Shown here one piece after another: positions 12,626-24,239 of a stretch of 64,000 nt of DNA. How positions within the stretch are numbered: position 1 is the first letter of the stretch; every line of letters starts with the position of its first letter. The translations under genes were made by a program, and so were the position numbers. Origin of the DNA: Prochilodus magdalenae (taxonomy: Eukaryota > Chordata > Actinopteri > Characiformes > Prochilodontidae); assembly GCA_024036415.1 (NCBI GenBank), contig JAMWET010000169.1:124001-188000 (forward strand). Reading direction: 5' to 3'. The notes under the pieces were generated by a model. The model did no database searches. It saw only the letters and a program-made list of their open reading frames with translations, and was not told where the DNA came from.

Positions 12626-13192
12626 AATACACTATTACACTATCACTGGCAATAGATGAAGAGTTTGACAACACACTCACAAACCAAATCAGCAAAAAAT
12701 ACCAGATCTACAGGGATGAAATCAGGAGTTCAGTAAGTATGGCATATATGTATGTGCTACAGTTCCATTCAGTTCAAACTGTTAATAATAGTAAAAGTCT
12801 TTTTCAGGTTGACAGTGTTTACAGAGACAAACTTTCTTCATACAAAGCTGGTTCTGCAAAAGTCATTCAGTTCAGGTAAGGCTGTTTAGCTTCACATATC
12901 TGCGTATTTTAACCATTATGCTTTTAAATTCAAACAGTCTAATTAGAGGCCTCATTTGCAAGATTTTTATTTTCCCTACTAACCAAAACAGCCTTATATT
13001 ACATGGTAATTACTCCACATAGATATGCTGAATGATGTTCTCTGCTTTTCTACAGGTCCGGCAGTGTGATAGCAGACTTTACAATTGTAACAACAAGTAA
13101 TACACTCGATTATCGTGAAGCAAACAGGCAGTTAGCCTCTGTTCTTAAAGCACAAGGATATAACGTGAATGAAAATTCATTTGCTCAAACTG
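12626..13192 (+). CDS. Gene A SEA module (three exons)
   Basis: Exons 12626-12732, 12808-12875 and 13056-13192 have canonical borders (aatag|aatac...ttca|gtaagt; tttcag|gttgac...ttcag|gtaagg; tacag|gtccgg...actg|gtaagg) and identical lengths (107, 68, 137 bp) to gene B. They encode EYTITLSLAIDEEFDNTLTN..., then FRSGSVIADFTIV..., the usual SEA pattern with a Gly-Ser turn where many SEA domains self-cleave. No lesion is seen in this part. SEA domains occur in the ectodomain of ADGRF1/ADGRF5 receptors. Confidence 0.8.
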
Positions 13193-14344
13193 GTAAGGTT
13201 ATATTTCACTTTTCTCTTTAAGGCAGTTTTGATAATAAGTGATACTGACATAAAAAAGTTTAGGTAAATACACTGATGGCCAATTTCATTAAAGAAATGC
13301 AGTAAAATTGGTATCCTAAATAAGCTAAATAAATTAACAAAATAATGAATTACAAACAGCACAGAGCTGTAGTTACTTACTTTCTGTTCTCACACAGTTG
13401 AAACCCAGAGCGCTCAACACTGCCTCTGTTTAACATTTTTTACATTTTATATTAACAATATAATTTTATATTAAACAATTTATAATACATATATATTTCC
13501 ATGTATGATATTTATCTTGCATAAGTATATTAATAATGGATATTATATTGTATAATGTTATATTTTACTAGATGTATTATAAAAATGTGAACATTTACTC
13601 ACGTATATAATGTAAAATTAATGGTAAATAGTATACATTTAACTACAAGCTAATTCAATGGTTGGTTTATTTATTTGGGGGAAAAAACTTGACAAATAAA
13701 GGTCTTGTTTTTGACTGATGTTTAACTGAGAAACCGAGAATGTCACTGTAATTTAGAAATACACAGCAGTGGTGTCAAAATAATAAATAGGTTTATTAAT
13801 TATTAGTCATTTTTAGTCATTTATAATGTTTTTGTTTGTTTGTTGTCATGTAGAAATCAATTTCTGCATGCCTGTATTCCAGCCTCTCTCTACGTTTTTA
13901 TAATTAAGCAGGTTGTTTTTGTTACTGTGGCCTTTAGAGTGATGTGTGTAAATGATCTTTTCCCTGTATCAATCCTTATAACTTTAGCGTGAATAGGTGG
14001 GGCTAAATTGCTATATTTAGGAAATATATTAAACTTTTGCATGACGTCACTATATAAAAAAAAGAATTGGAGGCTAATTTAGCATTTTTGCACTTCAGTT
14101 GTTATGTAGCCCCTGTGAGCAAGAGTAGGTGGTCAGTTAACAAAAACGTGTTTAAGCTACGAAAGTTAAGCTAAGGAAGAAAATTGTTAAGTAATCTGAG
14201 ACTTAATGTATTTTCTGTAATGTTATCAGTTAAAATAGATAAGAGTGCAGATTAAATTCAGGTTTTAAGATCTGCTGTTGCTGGTTTAATTCATGTTATT
14301 TTTATTTAGTTATTTTAATTTTTTTCTAGTTTTACAGATATGTT

Positions 14345-14545
14345 TTACATTTATATTTTAGGCATTAAGCTGACGCTTTAACAGGTAGGCCAGTGCAGTG
14401 TTAGGAGTCTTGCCTAAGGGCCCTTATTGGTGTAGCTTGGCATTTGCTAGCTAGACTGGGATTCAAACCCCTGTCTCCCACAGGGGGTGGTAGATCTCTG
14501 GCGGGTAGTGGTTTTAACCACTGAGCCACACCAACCAGCATTATA
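14345..14545. repeat. Dispersed teleost repeat (SINE-like core)
   Basis: Begins acatttatattttaggcatt, passes through cttgcctaagggccctt and gggattcaaaccc, and ends ggttttaaccactgagccac. This is a pattern common to fish short interspersed repeats. Related but diverged copies lie at 52693-52860 and 59208-59410. Confidence 0.6.
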
Positions 14546-14650
14546 ACAAATAATAATATGTCGTTACACAGCAAGAAACCATATAAGCAAGTCTATTTTA
14601 GATTTCATCACAACTAGTCACAGTTTAAGGCAGGTGTGTGATGTTTTGTT

Positions 14651-15314
14651 CAGTGGTGCTTAAAGGTTTGCGTATCATTTAGACTGTTCATTTCTGCATA
14701 AAATTCATTATTTATTTATTAAGGACAGTAAGTCTGTATTATACATCTGTGAGTGCCATTAGTGATGGAACAATGAATTCTGAATTATACCAGCAAATTC
14801 TAAAGGAAAATGTCTGGTTCTGGATCATACAGCAAGACAACAACCCTAAGCACATGCATTATAAATGCATTATACTGAGGAATAAAGTCCTGACCTTAAT
14901 TCAATAGAAATGTTGTGGAAGGACTTAGTGGAAGCAAGTAGTTCACGGTAGGAAGCTCACAATCATAACAGACATGAAACTTTCATACAGAGGAATCGGC
15001 TGAAATTCCTCCAAGCCAATGTTCAGGACTAATCAACACTTACCAGAAACATTTAACTGCACCTGATGCTGCACAAGGGAGTCACACCAGATAAGGAAAG
15101 CAAAGATTCACATATTCTGATTCACATATTCACTGTAATATTGGATCATTTCCCTCACTAAATAAATGTCCAAATCTAGTAAATTTGTTTAATTGCTTTC
15201 ATTTGTTCTACTCATCTACGTATAGGCTGTGTGAAAACCCGATAAAGCTTTAAGTGAAATCTATGCAGAAGTATAGAAAATTCTAAAGGCTTCAGAAACT
15301 ACTAAACACTGCTG
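14651..15314 (+). mobile_element. Internally deleted Tc1/mariner element
   Basis: The left end cagtggtgcttaaaggtttg (14651) and right end aaactactaaacactgctg (to about 15314, followed by ta) are diverged inverted repeats. The inside keeps the second-half transposase signature (atacagcaagacaacaaccc, ccttaattcaatagaaatgt, gggagtcacaccagata). Only about 660 bp remain, so the N-terminal half of the transposase is lost. Confidence 0.7.
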
Positions 15315-15679
15315 TATATTGTTTGTACTAATGGGTACCTGCTAGCTTCCATGTATTAGCTTTACATTGGCCTTGTAGCACCAAAACTAAGTAAGCAAAC
15401 TTACATACAACTTACATACAATTGTATACATTATTTTGTTTACTAAAAAGTTCCTTTAAAAATGATGATAGTAGTAGCATGTATTCATAATTGCAGATAG
15501 TGTGTTTCATCAATTTCAGTTCATGCCAGCTTGGCGATGTTAAATAGCATCAGTGCACATTTCCTAAATTTTATTCATCATCATACCATGTAAGGGGAAC
15601 GTAGTGGCAAACATTTCCACTCTTGTCTTAAAGTGATTCCATGCATACTCTGCTCCAGCTTCACTGACCATGACTCCTC

Positions 15680-16185
15680 TATGTATCTAATCCACAGATG
15701 TACTAGTCTTCACTCCTCTGTGTGTCTAATCTACTGCCATGCTGACCCACACTCTTGTATATGTCTAACACAGAGTTATACTGAACCTCCAACTGTCTAA
15801 TTCACACAAATACTGAAACTCAGTCCTCCATCGGCCTAATTTACAGATATACTGACCCTACACTTCTCTATGTGTCTAATCCACAGATATAATGACCCTC
15901 ACTCCTCTATGTGCCTAATCCAGAGCCATACTGACCCTCACTCCTATGTGTGTCTAATTTAAAACCATACTGACTCACACTCCTCCATGTGTCTAATCCA
16001 CAGTCATAATAACCCTCACTCCTCCATATGCCTAATCCACAGCCATACTGATCCACACTCCTCCATGTGTCTAATCCACAGCCATACTGACCTACACTCC
16101 TCTGTGTGTCTAATACACAGTCATACTGACCCTCACTCTCTATATGTCTAACCCAAAGCCATACTGACCCGCACTCCACTACTCA
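15680..16185. repeat. Degenerate 39-bp minisatellite
   Basis: About 12 diverged copies of a unit resembling tactgaccctcactcctcta then tgtgtctaatccacagcca. Since 39 is a multiple of 3, the minus strand shows a repetitive open frame (SVGQYGCGLDTWR-type repeats, 15907-16179) that is not a gene. Confidence 0.85.
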
Positions 16186-16693
16186 CTCCACACCAAACTG
16201 CCTAGCAACAACTTAGCAACTACCTGAAATACAATAACAAACAAGTCATTGGACTATCTGGCTTACCGGTTCTTCCTCCACTCATATTTTGCTCCATTCA
16301 CACTTTGTTCTGCTCCCACTCTTCTTTGCTCATACAAAATTAAAAACTTATGAATTATTGAAGTATTATTCATTTACTGTATTACTTTATACTAAACACA
16401 TGCCAAAATGTTAAGAGATTTGAAAACTGTTAATCTAATTTTGTGGTATCAGTAGAAAATAACCTTTAACAAGGCAAGATAATATGTGTTAATACACTGT
16501 GCAAAGTCTTTATTTAGCATTGCATCACAGAAAAAAGCCACCAGATATAGTTTTAAAATGTTCTGTACTAAAAGTTCACTTCAAACAGTAAGCAGTAAAT
16601 GTAATATCCTGATAAACATGAATGGGTTATATTAGTCCAAATGTAAATTTAATAAACACAGCTAACGCACTCTGTATGATCTTTGTTTTGTAG

Positions 16694-17299
16694 TGGAAAA
16701 TGGCCTATATGATCAAAGCAAAGGTGACATATACCCTGGAAAAGATATGGTTTTGACCTGCCATCCTCCAGACTCCAGTATTGTGGATATAAGCTGGAGT
16801 ATGAATGATATTGTCCTTATAAACAGTAGGAAATATCAAATTAGTTCTGACAGACGAACACTCACTGTGACAAGCACAAGTAATGTGGACAGTGGTAAGT
16901 CAGAATTAAAGATTAAGATTTTTTATTTGTTTTCTTTAATAATTAAGAAGTTTCCTGAGAACTAACATGCAACAAAATGAGTAAATGCCCTTTGCAATGT
17001 GCCTCTCTTTTCTTCATGTTAATTCTACTGCAATAATGGACTTTTCTGGTTAAATGAATTAGTTGAATCTAATGATTCTTTTCCCGTCACAGGTAAATAT
17101 GCATGCACAATGACCTTTAACTCAATTCCGTACATAATCTGGCAAAGGATGGTAATTCAGCCACTTCCCAATGTCAGAGTCAGTTCCTCAAAAACTCTGA
17201 ACTGTGAGGGATTACCAGTCACACTGGAATGCTGTGCTGAGATCAGCTACACAACTCAGTGGAGCCTGGAAACTCCAACTGGACCTCAGAACCTAACAG
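16694..17299 (+). CDS. Gene A Ig-like module exons
   Basis: Exons 16694-16894 (ttgtag|tggaaa...agtg|gtaagt) and 17093-17299 (tcacag|gtaaat...aacag|gtcaca). They encode an Ig-like fold with MVLTCHPPDSS, the tryptophan in DISWSMND and the partner cysteine in GKYACTMTFNS, followed by the start of a second Ig-like repeat (TLNCEGLPVTLECC). The sister exons in B are 44920-45117 and 45409-45615. No lesion is seen in these two exons. Confidence 0.8.
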
Positions 17300-17323
17300 G
17301 TCACACAAACAGCACACACAGTT

Positions 17324-17532
17324 TGTAGCCCCTTCCCAGGTGTTCCTTGTTAGCTCTTGTTCATTTATACTCCCTGTTGTTCCCGTTGTTCTTGCCTGGT
17401 GTTTTGTCTCCTTGTCTGTTGTTTTTGTAATCCTGTTCCCAGTCTTGCAAGTTTCTTTGGTTTTGTTTTTATTTCTTTTTCATTAAAGACTTGCGCTTAC
17501 ATCCTGCCTCCTCATCCTGTCCCCGTGCAACA
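17324..17532 (+). mobile_element. Short solo-LTR-like insertion
   Basis: A 209-bp segment starting tgtagccccttcc and ending ccccgtgcaaca, with TG...CA ends and a 4-bp flanking duplication agtt (17320-17323 and 17533-17536). An attaaa signal lies near the 3' end, followed by a C/T-rich tail as in many LTRs. It sits in gene A just behind the donor at 17300. Confidence 0.55.
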
Positions 17533-17589
17533 AGTTATTAGCCATTATTAGTCGTTTATTCTGTTTTGGTTTGTTGTTGATTTTTTTTG

Positions 17590-18725
17590 CAATCAAGTCA
17601 AGTAGTTTTATTGTCAATACTTCAACATGTACGAGACATACAGAGGACTGAAATTGCATTACACTCCGAGTTGCATCAGATAAACATTTAACAATAAATA
17701 GATTACAACAAGAGTATATTGAATATATTAAACAGTAAGACGTACGATAAAATAAATTAAGGGCCCCCGTGTTCAGTGTGATGGTGCTGGATGTGTTAAT
17801 GGCGACCAGTACTGCCAGTGGTCTTCCGGTCAGGAAGTCTAACAGCCAGTTGCACAGTGATGTGTTGAACCCCAGCCTGTCCAGTTTGTGAATGAGCTGT
17901 TGGCGGATGATTGTAATGAACGAAGAGCTATGAAAAGCAATCTGACATAGAAGTCTTTTTCGTCCAGATGTGTGTCTGAGTGAAGAGTAGTGGAGATGGC
18001 ATTGTCGGTCGAGTGATTGGACTGATATGTAAATTGGTAGGGGTCCGGGGGGCGGGGGGGTGACTGAGACCTGATGTGTTGCATGACTAACCCTTCAAAG
18101 CATTTCATGAGGATGAAGGTGAGTGCACAACTGGATGGGCGTCACTGTAACAGGAGGGCGCCACCTTCTTTGGGACCGGGATTATGGTGGTAGCTTTGTG
18201 AGTGTTGATCTTGCTGAATGCCTTCTTCAGTGCCTTCTCCGGGGACAGTGTCAGCACCTGGTTGCCAGGAGGAGACGTATGCACTTGGTGACGTATGCAG
18301 AGACAGGCTCTGTGTACTCCTGAAGATCTGTGGTGTTGTTGTGGGAAACAGCCACTTTAAACATATTCCAGTCTGTGGTGCTAAAAGAGTCCTGACGTGC
18401 CTCTGAGGACCCATCTGCCCAGACTCGTACCTGCTTTACAATTGGTTTGGTGAATGTAAACAGTGGCTGTAAGCTGGCATTAACAGAGATGTTGTCAGAG
18501 GTGCCAAGGTGGGGCATGGGGTGGGCTTTGGGAGCTCCTCTCTGGCTGGTGTAGACCTGATCTAGTGTGTTGTTACCCCGGTGTTGGAAAGTCAATGGGT
18601 TGATATAGTCTGGGAAACAAGCCCTTAGGGTCCGCATTGTTAAAATCCCCAGCCAAGATGAGAAAAGCATCCGGGTGGGCTGTCTGCTGCTCACTGATGT
18701 GTTGATACTGTTCATTCAGTCCACA
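17590..18725 (-). mobile_element. 5'-truncated CR1/L2/Rex1-like LINE, minus strand
   Basis: Read on the minus strand, pieces of the endonuclease-to-reverse-transcriptase region appear: FQHRGNNTLDQVYTSQRGAP with TSDNIS, then TDWNMFKVAVS and EYTEPVSAYVTKCIR (about 18700-18260), then the reverse-transcriptase start [15 protein letters not shown] and [20 protein letters not shown] (18108-17950). The 3' end reads gtattgacaataaaactact. Frames are broken. It lies between the Ig-like exons and the exon with the stop. Confidence 0.75.
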
Positions 18726-18792
18726 AATGAGTTAAAAGGTATATTTTCATGAAGATATATTTAAATGTAACATTTTTTTTCTTTTTGTGCAG

Positions 18793-18948
18793 GCCTAAGG
18801 ACAGGCTGCAGCCGATATAAATACACAGGTATCGATGTGAAGGAATGTAATTCCAATGACTAAATTAGAACTTTCGTATGGGAGGTCCGTGACCCCAAAG
18901 GAAACCTTTACGATACAAACCGTGTCAGAGTTACTGCTACTGCAAAAA
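18793..18948 (+). pseudogene. Gene A exon with an in-frame TAA
   Basis: Acceptor gtgcag|gcctaa and donor gcaaaaa|gtaagt. The length (156 bp) equals gene B exon 46451-46606. It reads GLRTGCSRYKYTGIDVKECN then SND and a stop: TAA at 18861-18863 where gene B has CAA, a C-to-T change. Downstream of the stop the codons still align one-to-one with gene B (for example VRVTATAK versus VRVHATAK), so the nonsense change appears recent. Confidence 0.8.
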
Positions 18949-19021
18949 GTAAGTGGTTTGTTTGCTCTTCTGTACATACGGTCTTTTTTGGCCACTTTGT
19001 CTAATAATTTTCTTCCCACAG

Positions 19022-19474
19022 GTTTCGACTGCTACATGATCAGTTTGGAGTTGGAAATTTAAATGACACACAGACGGGTCCTTGTGATAAAGATAGCGTC
19101 GGTACGGTGACAGCTAAATGTCAAAACAGCACAACAGACAAGGGTGTCTGGATACTTATCAGCAAAAACTGTGTCCTGCGTGCTCTTCAAGAACTTGTAG
19201 AGAGAGCTGAGGTAATGTTATTTCTTCAGAGTGTTTGTTCATTTTCATGACAACTACAAACTGGCTACAACTATATGTGTTAATAAATTGTGTTTTTCTG
19301 CAGAATTTACAAGTTGCTGACATTCCAGTGTTTACAGCTGACCTCCGGGAGGCCACTGAACTAAATTCTGCTAAGATAACAGAGTCTGATGTGAATGTTT
19401 TGACAGTTGTCATCCTACTGAAAAAAATTGCTAGTGTCTCACAGTCATTTAAAGTTGACCAGTCCATCATGATG
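19022..19474 (+). pseudogene. Gene A exons before the GAIN domain, with a 1-bp deletion
   Basis: Exon 19022-19211 is 190 bp against 191 bp in gene B (46706-46896). Right after the codons FDCY one base is missing (near 19036), moving the frame and giving a TAA within about ten codons. In the restored register the rest aligns well with gene B. Exon 19304-19474 (171 bp, the same as B) encodes NLQVADIPVFTADLREATEL through VDQSIMM, the helical first part of a GAIN domain, with clean splice sites. Confidence 0.8.
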
Positions 19475-19537
19475 GTATGTATCTATCCTTTATTTTTATA
19501 ATTTTGAACTGTTTTTTTACTGACTCAGTTTAACATA

Positions 19538-20137
19538 CATGGGCATACCAAAAGTCGTGGGATAGCAGTAGGTAAATAGATTATAAAGTGATGCTACCTT
19601 AGGGGATGGCTTGGAACCGCCCACACCTGTATAAGCTGTGAGGTGTTATCTTGTGAGTAAGGTTGAACCCTGGCTAGCGTGCTCATGGCAAGGTGATGTG
19701 AATTATTGAAATTCGATCAAGGCACGCTAGTGGAGTGCCTCGATAGGGCTCATGTTAGGTAAGTGTGCAGGCTGCACCATTTGTCAAAACTCTTCAGAAT
19801 GCTTCTCAAACCAGTTCTGGACAACTTCAGCCCAATGGTTATGACTTTTATGATGCAGTCCAACTACACATGAGAGTGTGGATCAATAAATGTTACATGC
19901 TCACAAAAATGAGAAAATGTAATGTCCCATTCTTCTGGCACTCACAATAATGCCTCATTCAAACCCAGATAAATCATGTTGCTTTGTTATGACCATGCTG
20001 GCCACTGCTCAATCTCACTCTCAGAATAATACCTTACTACTTATACAGGTGTGGCTGTTTCCATGCTGTCCCCTGAGGTAACGCCACTTTAAAATCAATG
20101 TACATATTGCTTTCACATGACTTTTGGTATGTCAGTG
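19538..20137. mobile_element. 600-bp non-autonomous element with TA target site
   Basis: The ends catgggcataccaaaagtc and gacttttggtatgtcagtg are inverted repeats, each bordered by TA (19536-19537 and 20138-20139). This is typical of Tc1/mariner-type insertion. No transposase is coded, so it is a MITE-like derivative inside a gene A intron. Confidence 0.7.
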
Positions 20138-20387
20138 TATATGCAATTTCTGTAATAAATTTACCAGAATAAACTTTATTTATTTATTATAACAATATTT
20201 ACTCATATTAAAATCTACATAACCTGCCCTTTACCGAAGGCCTGTATTATATAATAGGTTTTTGGTTTTATATCATTAGGTTATTTTCTTATTTTCTCAT
20301 TTGTTGTGTGATTGTGGGTTTATTTAGTCTCAAATGTTACCTTTGTAAATAATGTAATTATTAATATTTTATTTTACGAATATCTAG

Positions 20388-21743
20388 GATTTCCTACGAA
20401 CATCAGATGTAATTTCATCAGCATCCACACGGAAAACATGGGAGAGTTTGAACAACAAAAATACAACTAGGAATGCAAGCTCTGAATTTCTGAGGTCTGT
20501 TGAAGATGTTGGAAAAAGACTCACAGATGAGAGTTTTGTCATAAAAATTATAAATATTGAACTGATCCGAACTAGCACTAATGGTCCTTTTTTTGGAACA
20601 TACGGCTGGCATGCAACTACACAGATAAAGATCCCGGAGTTTAATGGACAAACTTTAATAACCACCATAGTTTTCTCAACTCTAGACAATGTCTTGCCTG
20701 TTCGAAATACAATCTATGACGAAAGTACGACCAAAGCCAACATCGATGGAGACGTGGCTGCAGTCGTCGTTAACAATACAGTTCACAACATCTCACTTAC
20801 CTTTGACATTAGAAATACATTATATGGAAACCCTCAGTGTGTCTTCTGGAACTTCAGCCTTTTGGATGGGATTGGAGGATGGGACTCAACTGGATGTGAA
20901 CTAAAGCTTTTGGAACCAACTTATTTTAGGTTTACGTGTGAATGCAACCACACAACCTCATTCTCCTTACTGATGTCACCATTTTTTGTAGACAGTCTTG
21001 CTTTAGCCTTTATAACATTTATTGGTGTCGGCATCTCAATGATCTGCTTGATTCTGGCCCTCATTATTGAGTCCATCGTATGGAAGCCACTGATCAGGAA
21101 TGACACATCCTACATGCACCATGTCTCCATAGTCAACATCGCTCTGTCCCTACTGATTGCGGATATATGTTTCATCATTGGAGCAGCTATTGTTAAAGAT
21201 GGAGAGATGACTCCAGTGGGCCCCTGCAGTGCAGCAGCATTCTTCATGCACTTCTTTTACCTTGCTCTCATCTTCTGGATGTTGTTCTCAGCACTCCTGC
21301 TCTTCTACCGCACCGTTATGGAGTTTTCTAGAACATCCAAGTCTGTGATGATGGTCATAGCATTCGTTGTAGGCTATGGAGCTCCGTTACTTATCGCAGT
21401 CATAACTGTGGCATCGACGGCCGGACGTGGGGGATACATTCAGGAAGAGAATGCCTGTTGGCTAAACTGGATCAAAACTAAGGCCCTCCTGGCAATTGTG
21501 ATTCCTGTTCTGACCATTGTGGCCATAAACCTCCTGGTGCTTATTGTGGTGTTGTATAAGATGTTGAGGTGGAGAGTTAGTGCCACCACTCAGCCAGATG
21601 AGAAACATGCCTTAGTGGTCATTGCCAGATGTGTGGCCTTTTTAACACCTCTGTTTGGTCTGACGTGGGGATTTGGCATTGGGACCATGGTATCACCTGC
21701 TTTAGGGATCCACGTTATGTTTGCACTCCTCAATTCATTGCAG
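20388..21743 (+). CDS. Gene A GAIN/GPS/7TM exon (still open)
   Basis: One 1356-bp exon (452 codons, no stop) with acceptor tatctag|gatttcc and donor ttgcag|gtaatg. Early residues complete the GAIN fold. The GPS motif follows: CVFWNFSLLDGIGGWDSTGC then CECNHTTSFSLLMSP, giving a predicted cut at CNHT|TSFSLLMSP. Seven hydrophobic helices of the secretin/adhesion class follow, with ENACWLNW in extracellular loop 2 and FGLTWGFGIG in helix 6, the start of the last helix being LGIHVMFALLNSLQ. The exon is intact although exons upstream carry lesions. Confidence 0.85.
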
Positions 21744-22487
21744 GTAATGTAATGTTACATAAATATATATATTTTTATTGTTAATTGAAAGTTCATAATT
21801 TTTTTTTTTAAGTTAAAAAAGTTGTAATTTTTACAATACTTTAATAGAGCTATTTTAAATCACTTAGATGCATATCTTATCCTCTCCATAAGTGCGTCAC
21901 CATATCACCTGTACAAAACAACCCAAGGCACTCAAAATCCCTACAACATCCCTACACTGACCCCAAATGTTATTATATACACTGATGTGATGAATGCTAC
22001 ACATAAGCATTACACAACATCACCTTAATCATCAAAATATCCTCTTGCTAATGATGACACTGTATCATCTTTCTAATATATGAAGTTTTTAATATGTTAT
22101 TGCCAGCCCTGATAAGCATCTTCAGCCTCTAGTAAAGACTTCTGGTTATGGTTGTGAAGATGAACATATACCTTTCGCCATCAGATGCCTCTGTAGGGTT
22201 GTGTAAGGGTGAATAGAACAGTGGGGACATGTCAAGGTATGAGACAAAAAAGCTCCTCAAAAAAAATATATGTATATATATATTGCCACGAGCGGCAATT
22301 TGGGTCCTAGTACATATAAGTCTAGTAAGGCAGTTTTGGACCAGTGAGGTCTCACAAGGGCTAAAGCAGTTGGGACCATATTTAAAGACAGAGGCAAAAC
22401 CTAAAGGAAGTGGGAGTTTATCATAAGGCCTTCATTCACCCGAAATAGTGAGCAGTGGACTTTTAACATTACATAGGCTAAGTCTTA

Positions 22488-23390
22488 CAGTGGAGAAAAT
22501 AAATATTTGATTTCTTGTTGATTTTGTAAGTTAGATATGAACAGATATGAACAGTCTGTAATTTTAAGGGTAGGTTTATTTTAACAGCAAGAGATAGAAT
22601 ATCAAAAAGAAAATCCAGAAAATTACATTGAATAAAATATATAAATTTAATTGCATTTTCCAGGTAGAAATAAATATTTGTTCGCTCTAGCAAACAAGAC
22701 TTAATACTTGGTGGCAAAACCCTTGTTGGTAAGGACAGCAGCCAGACGTTTTTTGTAGTTGATGATGAGGTTTGCGCACGTCGGGAGGAATTTTGGTCCA
22801 CTCCTCTTTGCAGATCATCTCTAAATCATTAAGATTTTGAGGCTGTCGCTTGGCAACTCGGACCTTCAGCTCCCTCCATAAATTTCTATGGGATTAAGGT
22901 CTGGAGACTGGCTAGGCCACTCCATGACCTTAATGTGCTTCATTTTGAGTCAGAGTTTAGGCTGATTTCTCACCTTCCTCATGATCAAGAATACCCCACG
23001 AGGTGAGATTTTGCACGGAGCCCCAGACTGATTGACAGTCATTTTGTATTTCTTCCATTTTCCTTACAATGGCACCAACAGTTGTCTCGTTCTCACCCAG
23101 TGTCTTACTTAAGGTTCTGTAGCCTATTCCAGCTTTGTGCAGGTCTATGATCTTGTCCCTGACATCCCTAGAAAACTTTTTGGTCTTGCCCATGTTGGAG
23201 AGGTAAGAGTCTGCAGGTAACGAGTTGATTAGGAGCGTCTAACTGGTCTGTAGGAGCCAGAACTCTTAATGTTTGGTAGGGGATCAACTACTTATTTCTA
23301 TCTGCAAAATGCAATTAAATTTATATATTTTATGCAATGTCATTTTCTGGATTATCTTTTTGATATTCTATCTCTCACTGTTGGACCCTT
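22488..23390 (-). mobile_element. Internally deleted Tc1 element, minus strand
   Basis: The plus-strand left end cagtggagaaaataaatatt follows TA (22486-22487). Inverted repeats flank the copy (cattttccaggtagaaataa on the left, tatttctatctgcaaaatg on the right). On the minus strand an N-terminal transposase piece (22957-23193, KFSRDVRDKIIDLHKAGIGY) is joined directly to C-terminal sequence (about 22700-22935), so the middle catalytic part is deleted. The right outer end is incomplete. Confidence 0.75.
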
Positions 23391-24239
23391 AAAATATTCT
23401 ATCTCTGCAAAACTGTTGAAATTAAATAACTACCCTTATGTGTACATGGACTTTACATACTACTTTGCTCAGTGACACATAGAATTGAGATTAAAAGTCT
23501 TAGACGATGTCATAAAGGATCCAAGTGTTTAGATTATTGATCATTTACCATAAATAATGAGCAGTATTCACATTATATAGGCTGAGACTTATGTGTGTAA
23601 CAAGATTAGAGCGATGGGGTTAAACGTCCTAAAGAGGTCAAATACAAGTGTTATTATACGAAAAAACAGGCCTATTTTCCACTGTATGTGCAGATGTGCT
23701 GTCTGGTTCTCAAAGCTGTAATCTTTATGCAAATGAATCGATCAAAATAGCAAAGAGAGGTAAGGATGCTGTATGTGCATTACAAGTCTGAGAGTACAAC
23801 AATGTAATCTTTAAATGAATCGATCAAAATAGCAAAGGAGTAGTGCATTTTCTGAAACAACATGTAATTACAAAGTTCTCCAGGACAGAGAGCTGAATCA
23901 ATTGACACCAGAAGTTCATCTATAAAGTGTGTAATAACATAGTTATAAGCTTTCAAATTATTTAAAGCTTTTGTAAGTGCTATAGTACACCTCCTACATG
24001 TCTACAAATTAATATTGAACATAAATTATTATTGTTAACTATTGAGTTAATCTGAGTAAAGGCTGAAGAGTTATAGCAATATTAGATATAATTGCCAATG
24101 CGAAAGTGTTTGTTTGATGTATAGAAGTCAGGCTAAGTTTTAATAGTTATTTACCTAGAGACTCAAAATTGGAGTAATTATAGACCTAGATCTAGAAATG
24201 TTAGGATCAAAACTCAGAGACTAGTTCAAAAGTGCAATT

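Larger units (their letters stand above)
13193..16693. other. Large gene A intron with several repeats
   Basis: A 3.5-kb intron between the SEA and Ig-like modules. It contains a dispersed fish repeat (14345-14545), an internally deleted Tc1 copy (14651-15314) and a 39-bp minisatellite (15680-16185). No coding exon is evident in the rest. Confidence 0.6.

Noticed and set aside
15907..16179. Minus-strand repetitive frame (SVGQYGCGLDT repeats)
   Set aside because: By-product of the 39-bp minisatellite.
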